64,000 nt of DNA from Arthonia radiata (GCA_002989075.1 PSQN01000017.1:3231453-3295452); one strand, 5' to 3'. Shown: positions 1 to 14,538, numbered from the stretch's first letter. Numbers and translations are program-made. The notes: generated by a model not told the origin, from the letters alone.

Positions 1-132
1 GATCAGGAGAAATCGGAGCAAAAGAAGAGGAGAAAGCAGGAGGCGAAGGAGATGAAGAGAAAGCCCAACGAGAGGCGCGTTCGATAGTACGGGCGGTCTT
101 TGGGTATATCTAAGGAGACGACGCTCCTGGCT

Positions 133-3245
<3,113 letters not shown>

Positions 3246-4368
3246 ATGATTACAATCCGTGAGTTACAGTTGGGCGCACACCACGCGGTACCACTAATAA
3301 CCCTGCAAAGGCGTGCCATGCTCTTCAGCAAACATTGGCCCAGGCTTCGATGTTATTGGCCTCGCGCTCTCAATCTGGCTTGAGGTGCAAGTCACGATCG
3401 ACCATTCAGTCTCGAAGTCTACAAAGCCCTACCATTGCTCGATTTCTTATGAGAGCACGAATCCTGATGATCATGGCGTGCCCTCTGCCCCAGATGCAAA
3501 TCTAATCACACAGGTTGCACTGTACGTGCTGCGATGCCATGGGCAACGAAACTTTCCTGTGGAGACGCACGTTCATATCAAGAACCCAATTCCGCTTGGC
3601 CGAGGACTAGGTTCCTCGGGAGCAGCTGTAGTGGCAGGGGTATGCTTGGGCAGTGCCGTTGGTGAGCTGAACTTGAGCAAAGACCGCATGCTGGATTTCT
3701 GTCTCATGATCGAACGCCATCCGGACAATGTGGCTGCGGCGCTGTACGGTGGTTTCGTTGGCACGTACCTGAACGAGCTGGACGCTGAAGACATGCAGAG
3801 GAAAGAGATTCCCCTGAGCGAGGTTCTTCCAGCACCTCAAGGTGGTGTCGACACTGGACTGAAACCACCCGCGCCACCACATGGTATTGGGCATTTCGAG
3901 CAGTTCTCACTTGCTGAGGAGCTCAAGTGCATCACCATCATCCCGGACTTTGAGGTATCGACAGCCGATGCCCGCGCAGTGTTGCCTGAGACCTACAAGA
4001 GGCAAGATGTGGTCTTCAACCTGCAGCGCATTCCGCTGTTACTTCGCGCGCTTGAGAAATCACCTCCGATCCCGGAGACGATTTATCAAGCGATGCAGGA
4101 CAAGATCCATCAACCGTATCGCAAGGCTCTCATTCCAGGCCTGTCGGATGTGCTCGAGCAGATGACACCGAGGACACATCCAGGCCTGTGCGGCATCTGC
4201 CTGAGCGGTGCCGGTCCAACGATTCTAGCACTAGCCACTGACAACTTCGAAGACATCGCGCAAGCTATCTTGAGAATCTTCAGCAGCCGAAACATCAGCT
4301 GCTCATGGCAACTATTGGAGCAAGCTGCTGGCGGGGCGAAGATCGAGCGGAGTGGCCAGCCAACATAG
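3246..4368 (+). CDS. THR1: Homoserine kinase
   Basis: Phosphorylates homoserine on the way to threonine (GHMP kinase family, cytosol). The first exon is only 13 nt (3246-3258, encoding MITI plus one base). A 52-nt intron (3259-3310, branch CTAAT) follows, then exon 3311-4368. The join restores the family N-terminus MITIRVPCSSANIGPGFDVI; without it the protein would lack an ATG near the conserved PCSSANIGPGFD. The ATP-binding GHMP motif PLGRGLGSSGAAVVAG lies near residue 100, and the C-terminal GICLSGAGPTILAL is also typical. The length of 356 residues matches yeast Thr1. It is divergent from ADE5,7. Confidence 0.95.
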
Positions 4369-6950
4369 ATGTCTAGGCTTACTACTCGCGCAACTCCGGA
4401 GCCACACGTCCTCGTGATGATGGATACAGAGCAGGTGTTCCTTCAAAGCGCAAAGCGCTAAGTCTAGTACCCGTACTCAAGCCTGCAAACACTGCTAAAC
4501 GTGGTTTATGAGGGAGACATCTCGACTTACCAGTTCGCAAACGTTGCCACACGAATGCTCACGGTGGCAACAGATCTCGGTCACCATGAGATGGTATCTA
4601 CAAGCACTGGAGTGTCGCAAACGTTCACTCAGGCGAGCGCCATAGCACCATGACCCGACATGCGAGTGGTGGTTCCTTCAAGAGACGATCCCCGCTCGGT
4701 GATACAAGCAATGCTCGCTCCTAAGCCAGAAGTCTAAATCGCTGAGCTATTGCGATGTATGACAGCGCTTACTCTGCCCGACACGTGGGAGTTTCATGAT
4801 CCCAGTCTCGCGAGTCGCGGGCATGGGTGGCGTTGTGTGTCGAATAGCTGGAACCGGCAAGTCAACGCAGCTCAGGCCTCGCCACAATCACCGGCTTTGG
4901 CAAAAAAATATGACAAAAGCGGACAGCGAAATCCTCAGCCTTTGACTTTGGGAACATTGGATACAGCAAAGTCACTCATGTGTCAGGCAGAAACGTTGCG
5001 CAAGAAAGATCTTGCGTAGAACGCGGCGCGCGTCAACGGCGCAATGCGCGGGGACGATGGATCCACATCCTCGGGACCGTCAATGATCGACTTTGGTACG
5101 CAAAAAGTTTGCGCATACTGCTCGACATTGAAGTTCAGAAGGGACCTGATCAGAGGAGACCACGAAGTCAGATTGAATATAGATCACGAATGCGAACGCC
5201 TCTGGCCCTCTACAAGCTGCGATCTTTTCCATGGACCAACAGCGTAAGCGTGTGTTCAGCTATGCCAATCCTCCTCTCATGACGGCGGGTCATCCAATAA
5301 AAGCAGCAAGGCTGTTCCCGCAGTGCCCGTTTTCGACCTACAACGTACTTTGTGGTCCGCTTTGAGCCACAACATATGCTAGTGATGACCAGATGGCGGC
5401 GTGGAAAGTAAATCTGGCAGTGAAGATGAGATTGAGGGCGGCCAGAACCCGAGATACAGTTGGCTCCGTCAAGTCGATTGCACCTGGGCCGCCTGACTGG
5501 GCAGGGGCATGCTGACTTTGATGCTGAAAAGGCGTCTGAAGCTGCCTGAAGCGGGCTAGAGGGAGGGATAAGGCTGGATTAAAAAAGAAAGAAGGTGTGG
5601 TTGTGTGCGCTCAGAGCCGCCAGCCAACTCTCACTTAAATCAGCACTGTCTCACGATCATTGGTCGAGCCGGCCAATCCAGCAAACTGCGTTTCACGACG
5701 CGGCCCCCTTCCGTAAAGTGTACTTTGGATACGCACAGACCCGGAGCAAGCGAACGCTCGCATGCATGCATCAACGTAAGCTGTTGAACAGAAAGAGCAA
5801 GTGGCCGACAGCCTCGGTACAGAGGAGCATCTGGGGTCTCGATTTCTATGTTACGGCATACTCGTATGCAGGGCAAGCGAGGATGGAAGAAGAGCCGCGG
5901 AGGGCAAGATGCAGAGAGCGAAGCAAGAGCATGGGATGATTTGAGTTTCTCTGCGCAAGTGGAGGGCGTGGAGGTTTGTTGAGGCGAGTTCGGACAGTTT
6001 GTTGCAGCTACAGTACAGGGGTGCAAGTATTGTTCCTGACTCTACCGATTTTCCTATTGAGTGAGGACGATCGCTGCAGACGTTGTGGTGACTGGTCGCT
6101 TATTCTTTTCCCAGCAGCTGTCCCGCCTGCAGACGACCCACTATTATCGCCGTGTGTACTGAGGAGAGCTGCCGGTGTTGCTGATGGCGATGACCTCGTA
6201 TTCAAGAATCGCCTCCTCGGATGGCTGACGCTGATGAAGGGAGTCGCGATCTGGGCGCGATGATGGATTTGAGCAAGTAGACTGTAACGTAGCGCGGCAG
6301 CAGAGTTTGGAGAGTGAGATGGGGGCCCGCGGTCAGAGCTCGTTGCTAGCGCGCTCGAATGAACAGGAGACAAGTTACAAGTGTGTGCGCTGTGTCTGAG
6401 AGTCGGAGAGTCTGAAGGCCTTTCCTTCCCCATCTGGGCGGAATTGATGCTTCTCCTCCTCTCGCCGCGACCGTTTCGCATCACGCCGATCATCACCCTT
6501 CAACCCCATCCCATCCTTCCTCTACCCGTCTCCCGTGTCTGAGGCGTTGCATTTCCTCTGGCAACTTTCTGCCTTTCTTCTCCTTCGTTCCTTCTTTTGA
6601 TCGTTGCACGCTCCTGTCTCACTCTCCGTGCCTCGAGTCTCACTCCGCTTTCACCTAATCTCGACACTCCTCTGTCGGCCCACCTCCGTCGAGGCCAGCG
6701 CTTGGCCAGAGAGCGTGTCCTACCCCTGACGTAGCCAACATCTTTTTATGGGAGAAGGCCCCAACGTGCGAGCCGCTGTCTCTCCGCCTGTCTCTTTTCG
6801 TCGCATCCACGCCCCTCTTGTCCCGCTTAATTTACTTATTGCCCGATCCACCCGTGGCATAACTTCCACCGCACTGTGGGTTCCTTTCGTCTCTTCTCCA
6901 CCTCCTCGGTCCCCAACAACATCGCTGCAACCTGAGCAGCAAGGGCAGTC
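4369..6950. other. Gene-poor stretch with a long pyrimidine-rich leader at its right end
   Basis: No reading frame here has a recognisable domain, good composition or splice partners. From about 6480 to 6950 the plus strand is rich in C and T (repeated CTTCCTTC/CTCC tracts). In filamentous fungi this usually marks the core promoter and 5' leader of the next gene, here the one starting at 6951. I see no tRNA, transposon or strong repeat between 4369 and 6480. Confidence 0.5.
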
Positions 6951-8648
6951 ATGAGCACTGTCGCAGTGCATCCGCCCAGTCATAGCAGTCCACTGCGACC
7001 TCGAGAATCGGACCCAGCCCTGCGCACTCCGCGCTCTGCTGCAGCCTTGCGGAATTCGAATGAGATGAGAAGGTCCATGTCTTCAGGCGCTTCAGCCAGA
7101 GCCGCGGGCAACAACGCCAGCCGCTCTCCCTCTGATGAGCGAGTAGGCAGATCTCAGCAGGTGCACCATGTGTCAAGCTCTCAGGGTGGAAGCAAGTCGC
7201 CAGCGAGTGGACCACCCACGTAAGTTCAAGCGCGTAATTGTTGCGTCATTTTCCTAAACATTTACAGATATGCATCGAAACCTCCAATCCCTTCGTCCAA
7301 TAGCTCACCAAATGTCCCTTTAATCAAGAAAGAGCATCCTTCATCCCCCGAGTCCGCGGCCCAAGCAAATCGAGTGGCTGCACCTCCTTCAAGACACCGA
7401 CCTCGCAAGCTCGATCTATCTCGCAACAGCAACAAGACCGTGCCACCAGGCGCCAGTACCGTAGGCGCGCGACCGTCCACGAAGGACAGCGCAGGCCTCG
7501 GTGTCATGCACGATGTTGGGATCGCATGTCTCAGCCCAGGGTTTCAGAGCCAGGATCCTAGCATACAGGCGCAGCTGCAAAAGAGCATGGATATTCGCGA
7601 GCATCAACGACGGCTGATCGAGTCACAGATGCATGGCAAATCTGCTGGCCCAGGGGAGAAAAGTGCTGCAGAGGGATCAACACCGTCGAGCGAGTTTGGC
7701 AAGCCAATGGGTACTTCAAGACGAAAAGGTCCTCCGCCGGGCTTAGCAATCCACGCGCCACACGCACAACACTTTGCACATGAGCCTCGGGTTATCCAGT
7801 CGGCTCCACTCAACCAGACATTCACTGGCCTGCACCCGAAACATCCACCCAGTCTCTCTCGTCAAGTGCTGGATCGGCCACTACCTCCAGGTCCAGAGCC
7901 GTCACGGTACGGGCAGCCCACGCCGTCACAGACTTCGAACCGTCTCCCACCCATCTCAGACGTGCTCGATTCAGCTCGTGGTCCACCATCCGGTTTTCAC
8001 GCTCCACATAGCACCTACTCGCCTGCCCATCCCGGAACTAGCGCTGCCATGCCCTCTCCCGGATTTCCTCGCCCACCTGCTTCAGCTGGTCTACAACCAC
8101 CTCCACGGACCCACACTGGGAGCCAGTCACAACATCCGTCATCAAGAGACGGCTACTCAGTGCCGGCTCGACCACGTGAGTTCAAATCTGCAGAAGAGGC
8201 TGTCCAAACTCTTTCGGGTGGCCGAGAGGATTTACAACCAAGATTAGTGCATTACGGCGGCCATCAGCCCCCCACGCCACCATCTCCCCGTCATCACAAC
8301 GACCAAAAGCCTCCAACCAGTCAACCAGCACCACAATACGTGCAGCGCAGCGACAGCGGTCGGCGACGAAACAGAGACGAGTACGAGCGCGACCTAGCTG
8401 AATCTGACCGCATGGATATCGATCCACGCGAACGTGACCATGACTGGGAGCGCCGAAGAGCCGCTGCCATGAATGACGAGAGACGCTATGCGGCATGGGA
8501 AGACGAGCGCGAACGTGAGCGCGGCCGTCGTGCGGCTCCTGCGACTGGACCCTACGGACACCACATCGACTCGCCTGAGACCAACCGCAAGAAGAAGGAA
8601 GAATTTATGTCGATTTGCGCGAGAGCTTGGGATCTACTTCATTCATAA
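6951..8648 (+). CDS. Disordered conserved fungal protein with a short conserved C-terminus
   Basis: Two exons, 6951-7219 and 7268-8648, with a 48-nt intron (branch CCTAAAC), give 549 residues. Most of the protein is low complexity, rich in Ser, Pro, Gln and Arg, and probably disordered. A conserved-looking segment near residues 180-225 reads MHDVGIACLSPGFQSQDPSI followed by a helical QLQKSMDIREHQRRLIESQ. The last ~100 residues are charged (many DERER/RRR), end EEFMSICARAWDLLHS, and look like a folded motif or docking peptide. A short MDIDPRERD segment precedes it. I recall similar unnamed proteins in other Ascomycota but cannot name a function. A nuclear or scaffold role is a guess. Confidence 0.8.
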
Positions 8649-9369
8649 GGTCCCAGCGATTTATATCCACTATATTCACGACTTACGACACCCTCGACTT
8701 TTACAGCGCTCGTTATATTTATACCACTTAGAGTAAAGAGGGGGGATGATGGTGGATGTACAGATCTGATTTGCTCTTGACGACCATGGCTTTTCTCCGG
8801 CTCTTACTAAACAAATGATACACACACCAGCCCTTGAAAATGAGACATAATGTTCGGTCAGCTTCCTTATGTCGATGAGAGTGCATGCCGCAGACGTTTC
8901 GGACGGGGACGCAATGTGGAAACACGATGATTCCACGGTGACGTGAATGTAGTAATGGCGCCTGAAGGAATGAAAGAATGGGATCTAATGGCTGGGCAAT
9001 TGAACGGCCTCGCTCTGGTAGTGATTAGCGGAGAACTGAATAGACATATCTGATGATGTATTACTTACCTCACCGCCCTTTTCTTTCCCTCGCGCCTGCC
9101 TCTTCTGCTTTGTTGTGACTTCTACTCTTCAAGTCCCATTCCAGTCGCTTCTGCATTCCTTTAGATACGTCGTCTTTCCATCTCTTCTGTCCCCTTTCTT
9201 CTACGTTTCCAGCATCGCCCGCAGCTTTGACTGCTGCGCGTTGCGCCTGTTTTGTCTTGTGCACAACCGTCCTTGCCACATCCTGTCGGAACGTGGTACT
9301 ATGCTGGCGAAAGGTAAGACTTGAAGGTACCAAACCCGTATTCTACGTTATCGACGATCAATAAATCAA
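8649..9369. other. Convergent 3' region between two genes
   Basis: The plus gene ending at 8648 and the minus gene ending at 9370 face each other across about 720 bp. This should hold both 3' UTRs and terminators. I see no further coding or RNA gene in it. Confidence 0.5.
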
Positions 9370-10059
9370 TCAGCCCCGATAGTTTGTTGTCTTTATACAG
9401 CCACTCTGCTTCACGTGGTCGCCGTCTTTCTCCTTCTCTCTTTCCGACTCCACGACCTCCCGTTCAAGGCTGATCTCAACCCTCTGCTTTCCTTTCGGCA
9501 GCCCCTCACCGTTGCCTTCTCGATCATAGAAGAGCTTCCATATGCCCTCCTCAGTTTCCACCGCCACGAAAGCCTCTTTATCCTCCAGCAACAGGCCGAG
9601 ATTGTCCTCGCACATACCCCAAGGGCCGTACACATGGTCAATACTCGCCGTCTTATTCCCATACTTCAGCTCGAAAGTCTTTCGATCAGCGTACAGCCAG
9701 CCCATTGCCGGCGGGTTCAAGCTCGTCATCGTCACCAGCCCCAACGGTGTCGGCGGTGTCGGGTGGCTTGGGTATGAGATGTAGAACCCGGTGAACGGCA
9801 GGCTGGGCGGTGCATGCGCCGTCTGCACGAGCACGCGCTCGTCGGCGAGACCGATGTACCGTCCGTGGAGCTGCTTCGCTTCGGGTGTGCCGTTCTCGCA
9901 GAAAACCTTGAGCTTGCAGTTCTTGCCCATCTCTTCGTCGCGCGCTTTGTCGCCGGAGGCGGCGCCGACGCCTTTTCCTACGCCCGTCACCGTGGGTGCG
10001 ACGATGCCGCCGCCGGCCATCGGGATAGATGCTGCGCCGAGAATCAGGCCGAACACCAT
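9370..10059 (-). CDS. Conserved fungal protein of unknown function
   Basis: A single-exon gene of 229 residues. It opens with a short hydrophobic Gly/Ala-rich stretch (MVFGLILGAASIPMAGGG). A compact conserved core follows with the recognisable signatures FTGFYISYPSHP, a GLV...PPAMGWLYADRKTFELKYG block, and DHVYGPWGMCEDNLGLLLE...EGIWKLFYDR. I remember this pattern (FYIEYP, YVD..T.E.RYGNR, GPWDWTED) from unnamed small proteins present across Pezizomycotina; no function is known to me. The C-terminus is charged (SEREKEKDGD). The N-terminal stretch could be a membrane or secretion signal but lacks a clear cleavage site. Confidence 0.82.
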   Translation of the reverse strand: MVFGLILGAASIPMAGGGIVAPTVTGVGKGVGAASGDKARDEEMGKNCKLKVFCENGTPEAKQLHGRYIGLADERVLVQTAHAPPSLPFTGFYISYPSHPTPPTPLGLVTMTSLNPPAMGWLYADRKTFELKYGNKTASIDHVYGPWGMCEDNLGLLLEDKEAFVAVETEEGIWKLFYDREGNGEGLPKGKQRVEISLEREVVESEREKEKDGDHVKQSGCIKTTNYRG

Positions 10060-10817
10060 CTTGAGATTGGGGAGCGAGTCGATTGGGAGTGTCTGTCGCG
10101 GGCGGGTCCTGTCCTTGCGACGAGGGCGGTAGTAGAGGCGTGCGTACGGTGCGCTTGCCAGATGGGTGACTTCGTGTGCTCACTCCTTCTCAGAATGAAA
10201 ATGGGTTGTTGAGAGCATCAATTTTGTGAAGAGCTCGCAGAGGAGTGGTCGCGACCAGCAGTACGCGTTCGCACTTGAGCACTCAGCAAAGGACCTTGTC
10301 CTCCGCGTTACGAGAGGGTAGGTGAGTAAGCGTTTCTCTGAAGTTGAGTTCTATTCGTAAATGGTATACACAAGGCCAAAATGCGCAAGAAACGTGTGTA
10401 CGAACAGTAGGGTGCACGGGAGACTAAAGAGTAAACAGAGAAACAGCGGAGCGTGTGCGGAGCAGATCGCGGGAAGTCTCAATATACGTCATAGGTGTAG
10501 AGATGCACATGTTCGCAACGCGAGCGCACAGAAGCATCAGAGTGCAAGCGTACACGATCCCGGAGTAAATAGGCTCATATCCACAGTGTCATTGCTATTA
10601 CTATATCCACAAGATCAACATCGGTAGAAACAGCGCCAACACACCTGCTGCGACCCTTCAGCAAGCAAACCATAGAAACGCCTTTGCGCCAGCTCCTTGC
10701 TCATCCGATGCTCATCGTCCATTATAATCTGCGAGTTCCCCCCAATCACTCCATGCGGTCTCAGCAACACTGCACCAAGCGCCTGCGCCAAACTTGGTTG
10801 ACATTAAGGACCAGCAA

Positions 10818-11242
10818 TCAACTCCTACACACCCATTAGCTTCACGATCTCCGCGCAAACAAAACAGAGGTACTCACATCAACCCCAGCGTAATATCCCC
10901 ATGAATCTTCGCCTTAATCTCCAGCTCGATCTCCAGATTCAAATCAATCCTGATCCGCATATTGCGCCCCCCACCGCCCTTCTCCTCCTTCTGCACCTCC
11001 TGCCCCTGTCCTTGCTGCTGCGCGGGTGCCTGCTCGCCCTGCGGCGGCTGCTGGGCCTGGTTGTTGTTGTTGTTGCGCTTCTGCAGGCCTTGGCGCTCTT
11101 CGGGCGACTCGCTGATGTCTTCGGTGTCTTCGGTCGCTTCGGTGGCCTCGGAGGGTTGCGGGGAGGGACTGCGCACTGGTTTCGGGGCGCGCTGTTTCTT
11201 TTGGGGCTGTTTGCGGGGGGCGGGGGAGGGGGATTCGGACAT
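10818..11242 (-). CDS. Small acidic LEA-cluster protein (paralogue of the 15667-16339 gene)
   Basis: Exon 1 is 11242-10878 and a tiny last exon 10824-10818 follows a 53-nt intron (branch GCTAAT). This yields 123 residues. The N-terminal two thirds is disordered (Pro, Ser, Gln, Glu, an NNNNN tract). The end is a strict charged/hydrophobic alternation, RIRIDLNLEIELEIK then AKIHGDITLGLM, which should form an amphipathic beta strand. The same block ends the paralogue at 15667-16339. If the intron is retained, the TGA inside the donor GTGAGT stops translation one residue earlier; if it is spliced the protein gains only Ser before TGA. Function is unknown. The location beside DUF3659/LEA-like genes suggests a stress-protection role (inference). 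Confidence 0.8.
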
Positions 11243-12153
11243 GTTGTGCGGTGAGTGTGGGTGGGAGGGTGCCGAGGGGAGATCGTAGGGGTAGTTCAGA
11301 TGGAAACGAAGATGTTGCGCGCTGAACTTTCTTAGGGATTCAGGGGCACGTCCTGAAGATAGATGGAGAGGACTGTGGTACTGTATCCGGAGAGGGCGAT
11401 GGCGACGGTATTACAAGGTAACTCGAGAGTCCAAGTTCACGCAGCGGACGCAGTAAGTCCAAACGACCCTACAATCTTAGAACGCAGCAACGCAGGCCGG
11501 CAAGACGACCTGCTTCGAGCTCACCACGTCATCCCAACGCCATGACTCGACCCAGCCAGCCATCCGACGTCACCGCCACACTCACGGGCCATCAAAAGCC
11601 AACATCCGCTAAAGCTGAAACCCTGGTCGCTCGTTGCGTTCCAGACGCCTGGGCCTCGTGTGGCGTCACCAGCCACGTCAGGATATTGCCAAGTTTTCGG
11701 GTGTTTAATCCCGGGTCTGGGAAAAGGGTGTGGCGGGGAGTTTGGAGCTCGGTGCACGCTGGGTAGGGATGTGTGGTGGAAGCTCTGCTTTTGCGTGGAA
11801 ATGGATTTCCCGGATGAGCACATACCCATTCTCTGTGAAGAACTATGGCAGGGTGTTCGTATGTTGGTGTTGAAGACCAGGAGGCATAACTCAATGACAG
11901 TCAAAGTATGAGATGAATCTACTATCACTAATGCCCATAAACGCTTTTCAGGAGCATAGGTCGGTGGATGACGGCAAGTATCGTGAACGAGAAAGAGAAC
12001 GGAACGCAAATGGACAGAGGAGACTTTTCATTAGAACGAACATGAGCACATTCGCTAGATTACACCAAACACGTCGCTGAACATCGTGACTGCGCCGTGA
12101 AACGCCGATGCTGCAAGGACGTGACCACTCCATCATCTCGCTTTTACTCCCCT
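11243..12153. other. Intergenic region of the LEA-like cluster
   Basis: This holds the promoter of the small gene starting at 11242 and the 3' region of the large gene ending at 12154. No coding sequence with family support is visible. Confidence 0.45.
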
Positions 12154-14538
12154 CTAGTTGCCATTCTGCTGCTGCCCCAGCACCGTCGGCACCCGGATCG
12201 TAACCGTGATCGCGTCGCGGCTGCTCTGCACATTGAGGTAAATGTCGTTCCCATTGTAGCTGTCGATCTCGCCAGTGCCTTTCTGGATATTCGCCTTGAC
12301 CTCGCGATCGCCGCCGCTCTGGCTGCCCTGGCTCTTCTGCGACACCATGCCGAGCACGTTGCCCGCGCCGTCGACAATGTTGCCCGCGCTGTCCACGGTG
12401 CTCTTGCCCGCCATCTTCGCGACGTCGCCCGAGACCTGGCCCAGGATCTTGCCGGAGTCATCGACGATGTTGCCAGCTTGATCGACGCCCTTGCCGACCA
12501 TGCCCTTCAGGCCTTCCATCGCCTCTTGGGCGGCGGTGGTGTCGCCTTGTAGCGCCTGTGGTGCGATTTCGGAAACTTTGCCGAGCGTCTTGCCTGCGTC
12601 GTCCATGATCTCGCCGGACGAGGAGACGGTCTTGCCGGCCATGCTGGAGAGGTCGCCGGTGGCTTTTCCGAGGATCTGGCCGCCCTCGCCGATGATGTTG
12701 CCGTCGTTGCTGATGGAGCCGCCGACGATGCCGGTCACGGACTTGAGACCGTCTTTAAGGGCGTCAGGCGCGATGCCGCCGAGTCCACCCAGGACGTTAC
12801 CGCTGTCGTCGACGACCTGGCCGAGCTCATTGATGGACTTGCCCGCCATATCGCTCACGTTGCCCACTGCGCTGCCAACTTTATTGCCCCCATTATCGAT
12901 GATCTGACCACTCTTGTCGACAGTGCCTCCCACGAGACCGGACACCTGACTGAGTGCGCTGGATGCAAGAGACGAGATGCCACCGCCAATGCCGCCAACC
13001 GTGTCGGTCACGCCTCTCGCGCCCATGCCGAGCATGTTAGATGCGCTCTCGAGGCCGGGAATGCTGGACATGCCGGGGAGGCTACTGCCACCGCCGCCAC
13101 CACCTTGCTTGCCTGTCGCGCCTTTCGCTTTGTCGGTTGCACCGCCAGCAGCACCTTGGGCTTGGTCGGTGACACCTTTGGCTGCGCCTTGAGCTTGGTC
13201 AGTCGCGCCCTTCGCTTGGTCTGTGGCACCTTTGGCTGCGTCTTGAGCCTTGCCGGCAGCGCCTTGGGCGTGGTCGGTTGCACCCTTGGCCGCACCTTGA
13301 GCTTGGTCTGCGGCACCTTGGGCTTGATCAGTCGCGCCGTTTGCAGCTCCTTGGGCCTGGTCGGGGAGACCTTTCGTGGCATCTTGAGCTTTGTCGGTTG
13401 CGCCCTTCGCAGCACCCTGTGCTTGATCGGTCGCACCCTTCGCCGCGCCTTGGGCCTGATCGGTTGCACCTTGAGCTTGGTCAGTGGCGCCCTTCGCTGC
13501 TTCTTGCGCCTGGTCAGGGAGACCTTTCGCGGCACCTTGGGCTTTATCGGTTGCACCCTTCGCAGCACCTTGGGCTTTGTCGATTGTACCCTTCGGCGCT
13601 TCCTGTGCCTGGTCGGTCGCACCCTTCGCGCTCTTCTGCGCCTTGCCAGCAGCACCCTTAGCTGTGTCCTGTGCTTGACCAGCGGCGCCCTTTGCGGAGT
13701 CCTGAAGACCACCAGCAGCGCCCTTGGCCTTATTCGTGGCTTGGCCAGCTTGGTCTTGGCCTTTCTTAGCTGCGTCACCGGCGGCTTTCTGAGCTTGACC
13801 ACCTTGAGGCGCGGCTTTGGATGCAGGCTTCTGTGCGGCCTTCTGGACTTGTTGAGTCGGCTCCTCGTCCTCGCCCTCGTCTTCTTCCTCACCTTCGTCA
13901 TGGTCTTCTTCGTCTTCGCCTTCGCCTTCGTCATCACCTTCACCCTCGTCGTCATCTTCATCTTCGCCTTGGTCGTCCTCAGCATCATCATCGTGACTCT
14001 CATCTTGGCCTTCGTCAGCCTGTCCCTCTTCATCGTCCATCTCCACAGATTCCTGTGCAGGCTCTTCGGACTCCTCGGGCTCCTCAGGCTCCTCAACCTC
14101 TGGCTCAGGTTCGGGTTCTGGCTCGGGTTCTGGAGCTGGCGCAGGCTTCTTCTTCTTCTTCATAGGCTTCGGCGCCGAATCTCCTGCGCCCTCGGGCGCC
14201 TGCTGGGGTTTGAACTTCTTCGCCGCGCTGGACGGAGTTGCGGATGGAGTCGCATTCTTAGACGGAGGCGCGGGCGTTGACTGTGCAGGTGTGGACTTGG
14301 CGGGTTTTGGTGTTTCTGAGGCCTTCGGAGTTTCTGGGGCCTTTGGTGTTTCTGGAGCTGGGGTAGTCTGAGTAGACTGGGATGCGTTCTTGGCAGCAGG
14401 CTTGAACTTCTTTGCCGCACTAGACGGGGTCGCGTTGGGTGTCGACTGAGCAGAAGCGGGCTTCTTCTTCTTTTTAACGGGGGTGTTGGGCTGGCTTGGA
14501 GCCTTGGAGGTGGCCGCGTTTGCGGATTCGGTGGACAT
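12154..14538 (-). CDS. Large LEA-like protein with 11-residue repeats and DUF3659-type repeats
   Basis: A single exon of 794 residues starting MSTESANAATSKAPSQPNTP; an upstream in-frame ATG at 14700 gives an unconvincing extension. Order of parts: a Lys/Pro/Thr-rich tail (1-130), a very acidic run (about 130-225), an LEA group-3-like helix repeat built on (K)GATDQAQGAA (about 280-475), a Gly-rich hinge, and then several DUF3659-like repeats (about 515-745) of the form GxIIDxGGNxLGxVxGD followed by MAGKxxxxxGEIMDDAGK. A short tail ends ITVTIRVPTVLGQQQNGN. LEA-type 11-mers and this repeat occur in fungal proteins annotated as LEA domain proteins. A role in desiccation, osmotic or wall stress is inference. 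It sits between the two small paralogues. Confidence 0.85.
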   Translation of the reverse strand: MSTESANAATSKAPSQPNTPVKKKKKPASAQSTPNATPSSAAKKFKPAAKNASQSTQTTPAPETPKAPETPKASETPKPAKSTPAQSTPAPPSKNATPSATPSSAAKKFKPQQAPEGAGDSAPKPMKKKKKPAPAPEPEPEPEPEPEVEEPEEPEESEEPAQESVEMDDEEGQADEGQDESHDDDAEDDQGEDEDDDEGEGDDEGEGEDEEDHDEGEEEDEGEDEEPTQQVQKAAQKPASKAAPQGGQAQKAAGDAAKKGQDQAGQATNKAKGAAGGLQDSAKGAAGQAQDTAKGAAGKAQKSAKGATDQAQEAPKGTIDKAQGAAKGATDKAQGAAKGLPDQAQEAAKGATDQAQGATDQAQGAAKGATDQAQGAAKGATDKAQDATKGLPDQAQGAANGATDQAQGAADQAQGAAKGATDHAQGAAGKAQDAAKGATDQAKGATDQAQGAAKGVTDQAQGAAGGATDKAKGATGKQGGGGGGSSLPGMSSIPGLESASNMLGMGARGVTDTVGGIGGGISSLASSALSQVSGLVGGTVDKSGQIIDNGGNKVGSAVGNVSDMAGKSINELGQVVDDSGNVLGGLGGIAPDALKDGLKSVTGIVGGSISNDGNIIGEGGQILGKATGDLSSMAGKTVSSSGEIMDDAGKTLGKVSEIAPQALQGDTTAAQEAMEGLKGMVGKGVDQAGNIVDDSGKILGQVSGDVAKMAGKSTVDSAGNIVDGAGNVLGMVSQKSQGSQSGGDREVKANIQKGTGEIDSYNGNDIYLNVQSSRDAITVTIRVPTVLGQQQNGN
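13110..13700 (-). repeat. Coding minisatellite encoding the 11-residue LEA-like repeat
   Basis: Inside the large LEA-like gene, about 590 bp consists of imperfect ~33-bp units whose translation is GATDQAQGAAK and variants (KGLPDQAQEAA, DQAQGATDQAQ, KGVTDQAQGAA). Unit boundaries slip by 4 residues in places (DQAQGAADQAQ), showing unequal exchange. Copy number is likely to vary between strains. Confidence 0.85.

Noticed and set aside
4750-6263. Several short frames between THR1 and the gene at 6951
   Set aside because: None has a domain, credible splice partners or typical protein composition.
13008-14096. 362-codon minus frame made almost only of Arg, Lys, Pro, Thr
   Set aside because: This is a shifted frame of the same repeat and acidic region; the other frame carries recognisable DUF3659 and LEA repeats.
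13105-14280. 391-codon open frame on the plus strand
   Set aside because: It is the antisense of the repeat-rich large LEA-like gene; a low-complexity Ala/Gln/Asp repeat leaves the opposite strand open. Composition is Leu/Arg/Cys-biased without a domain.
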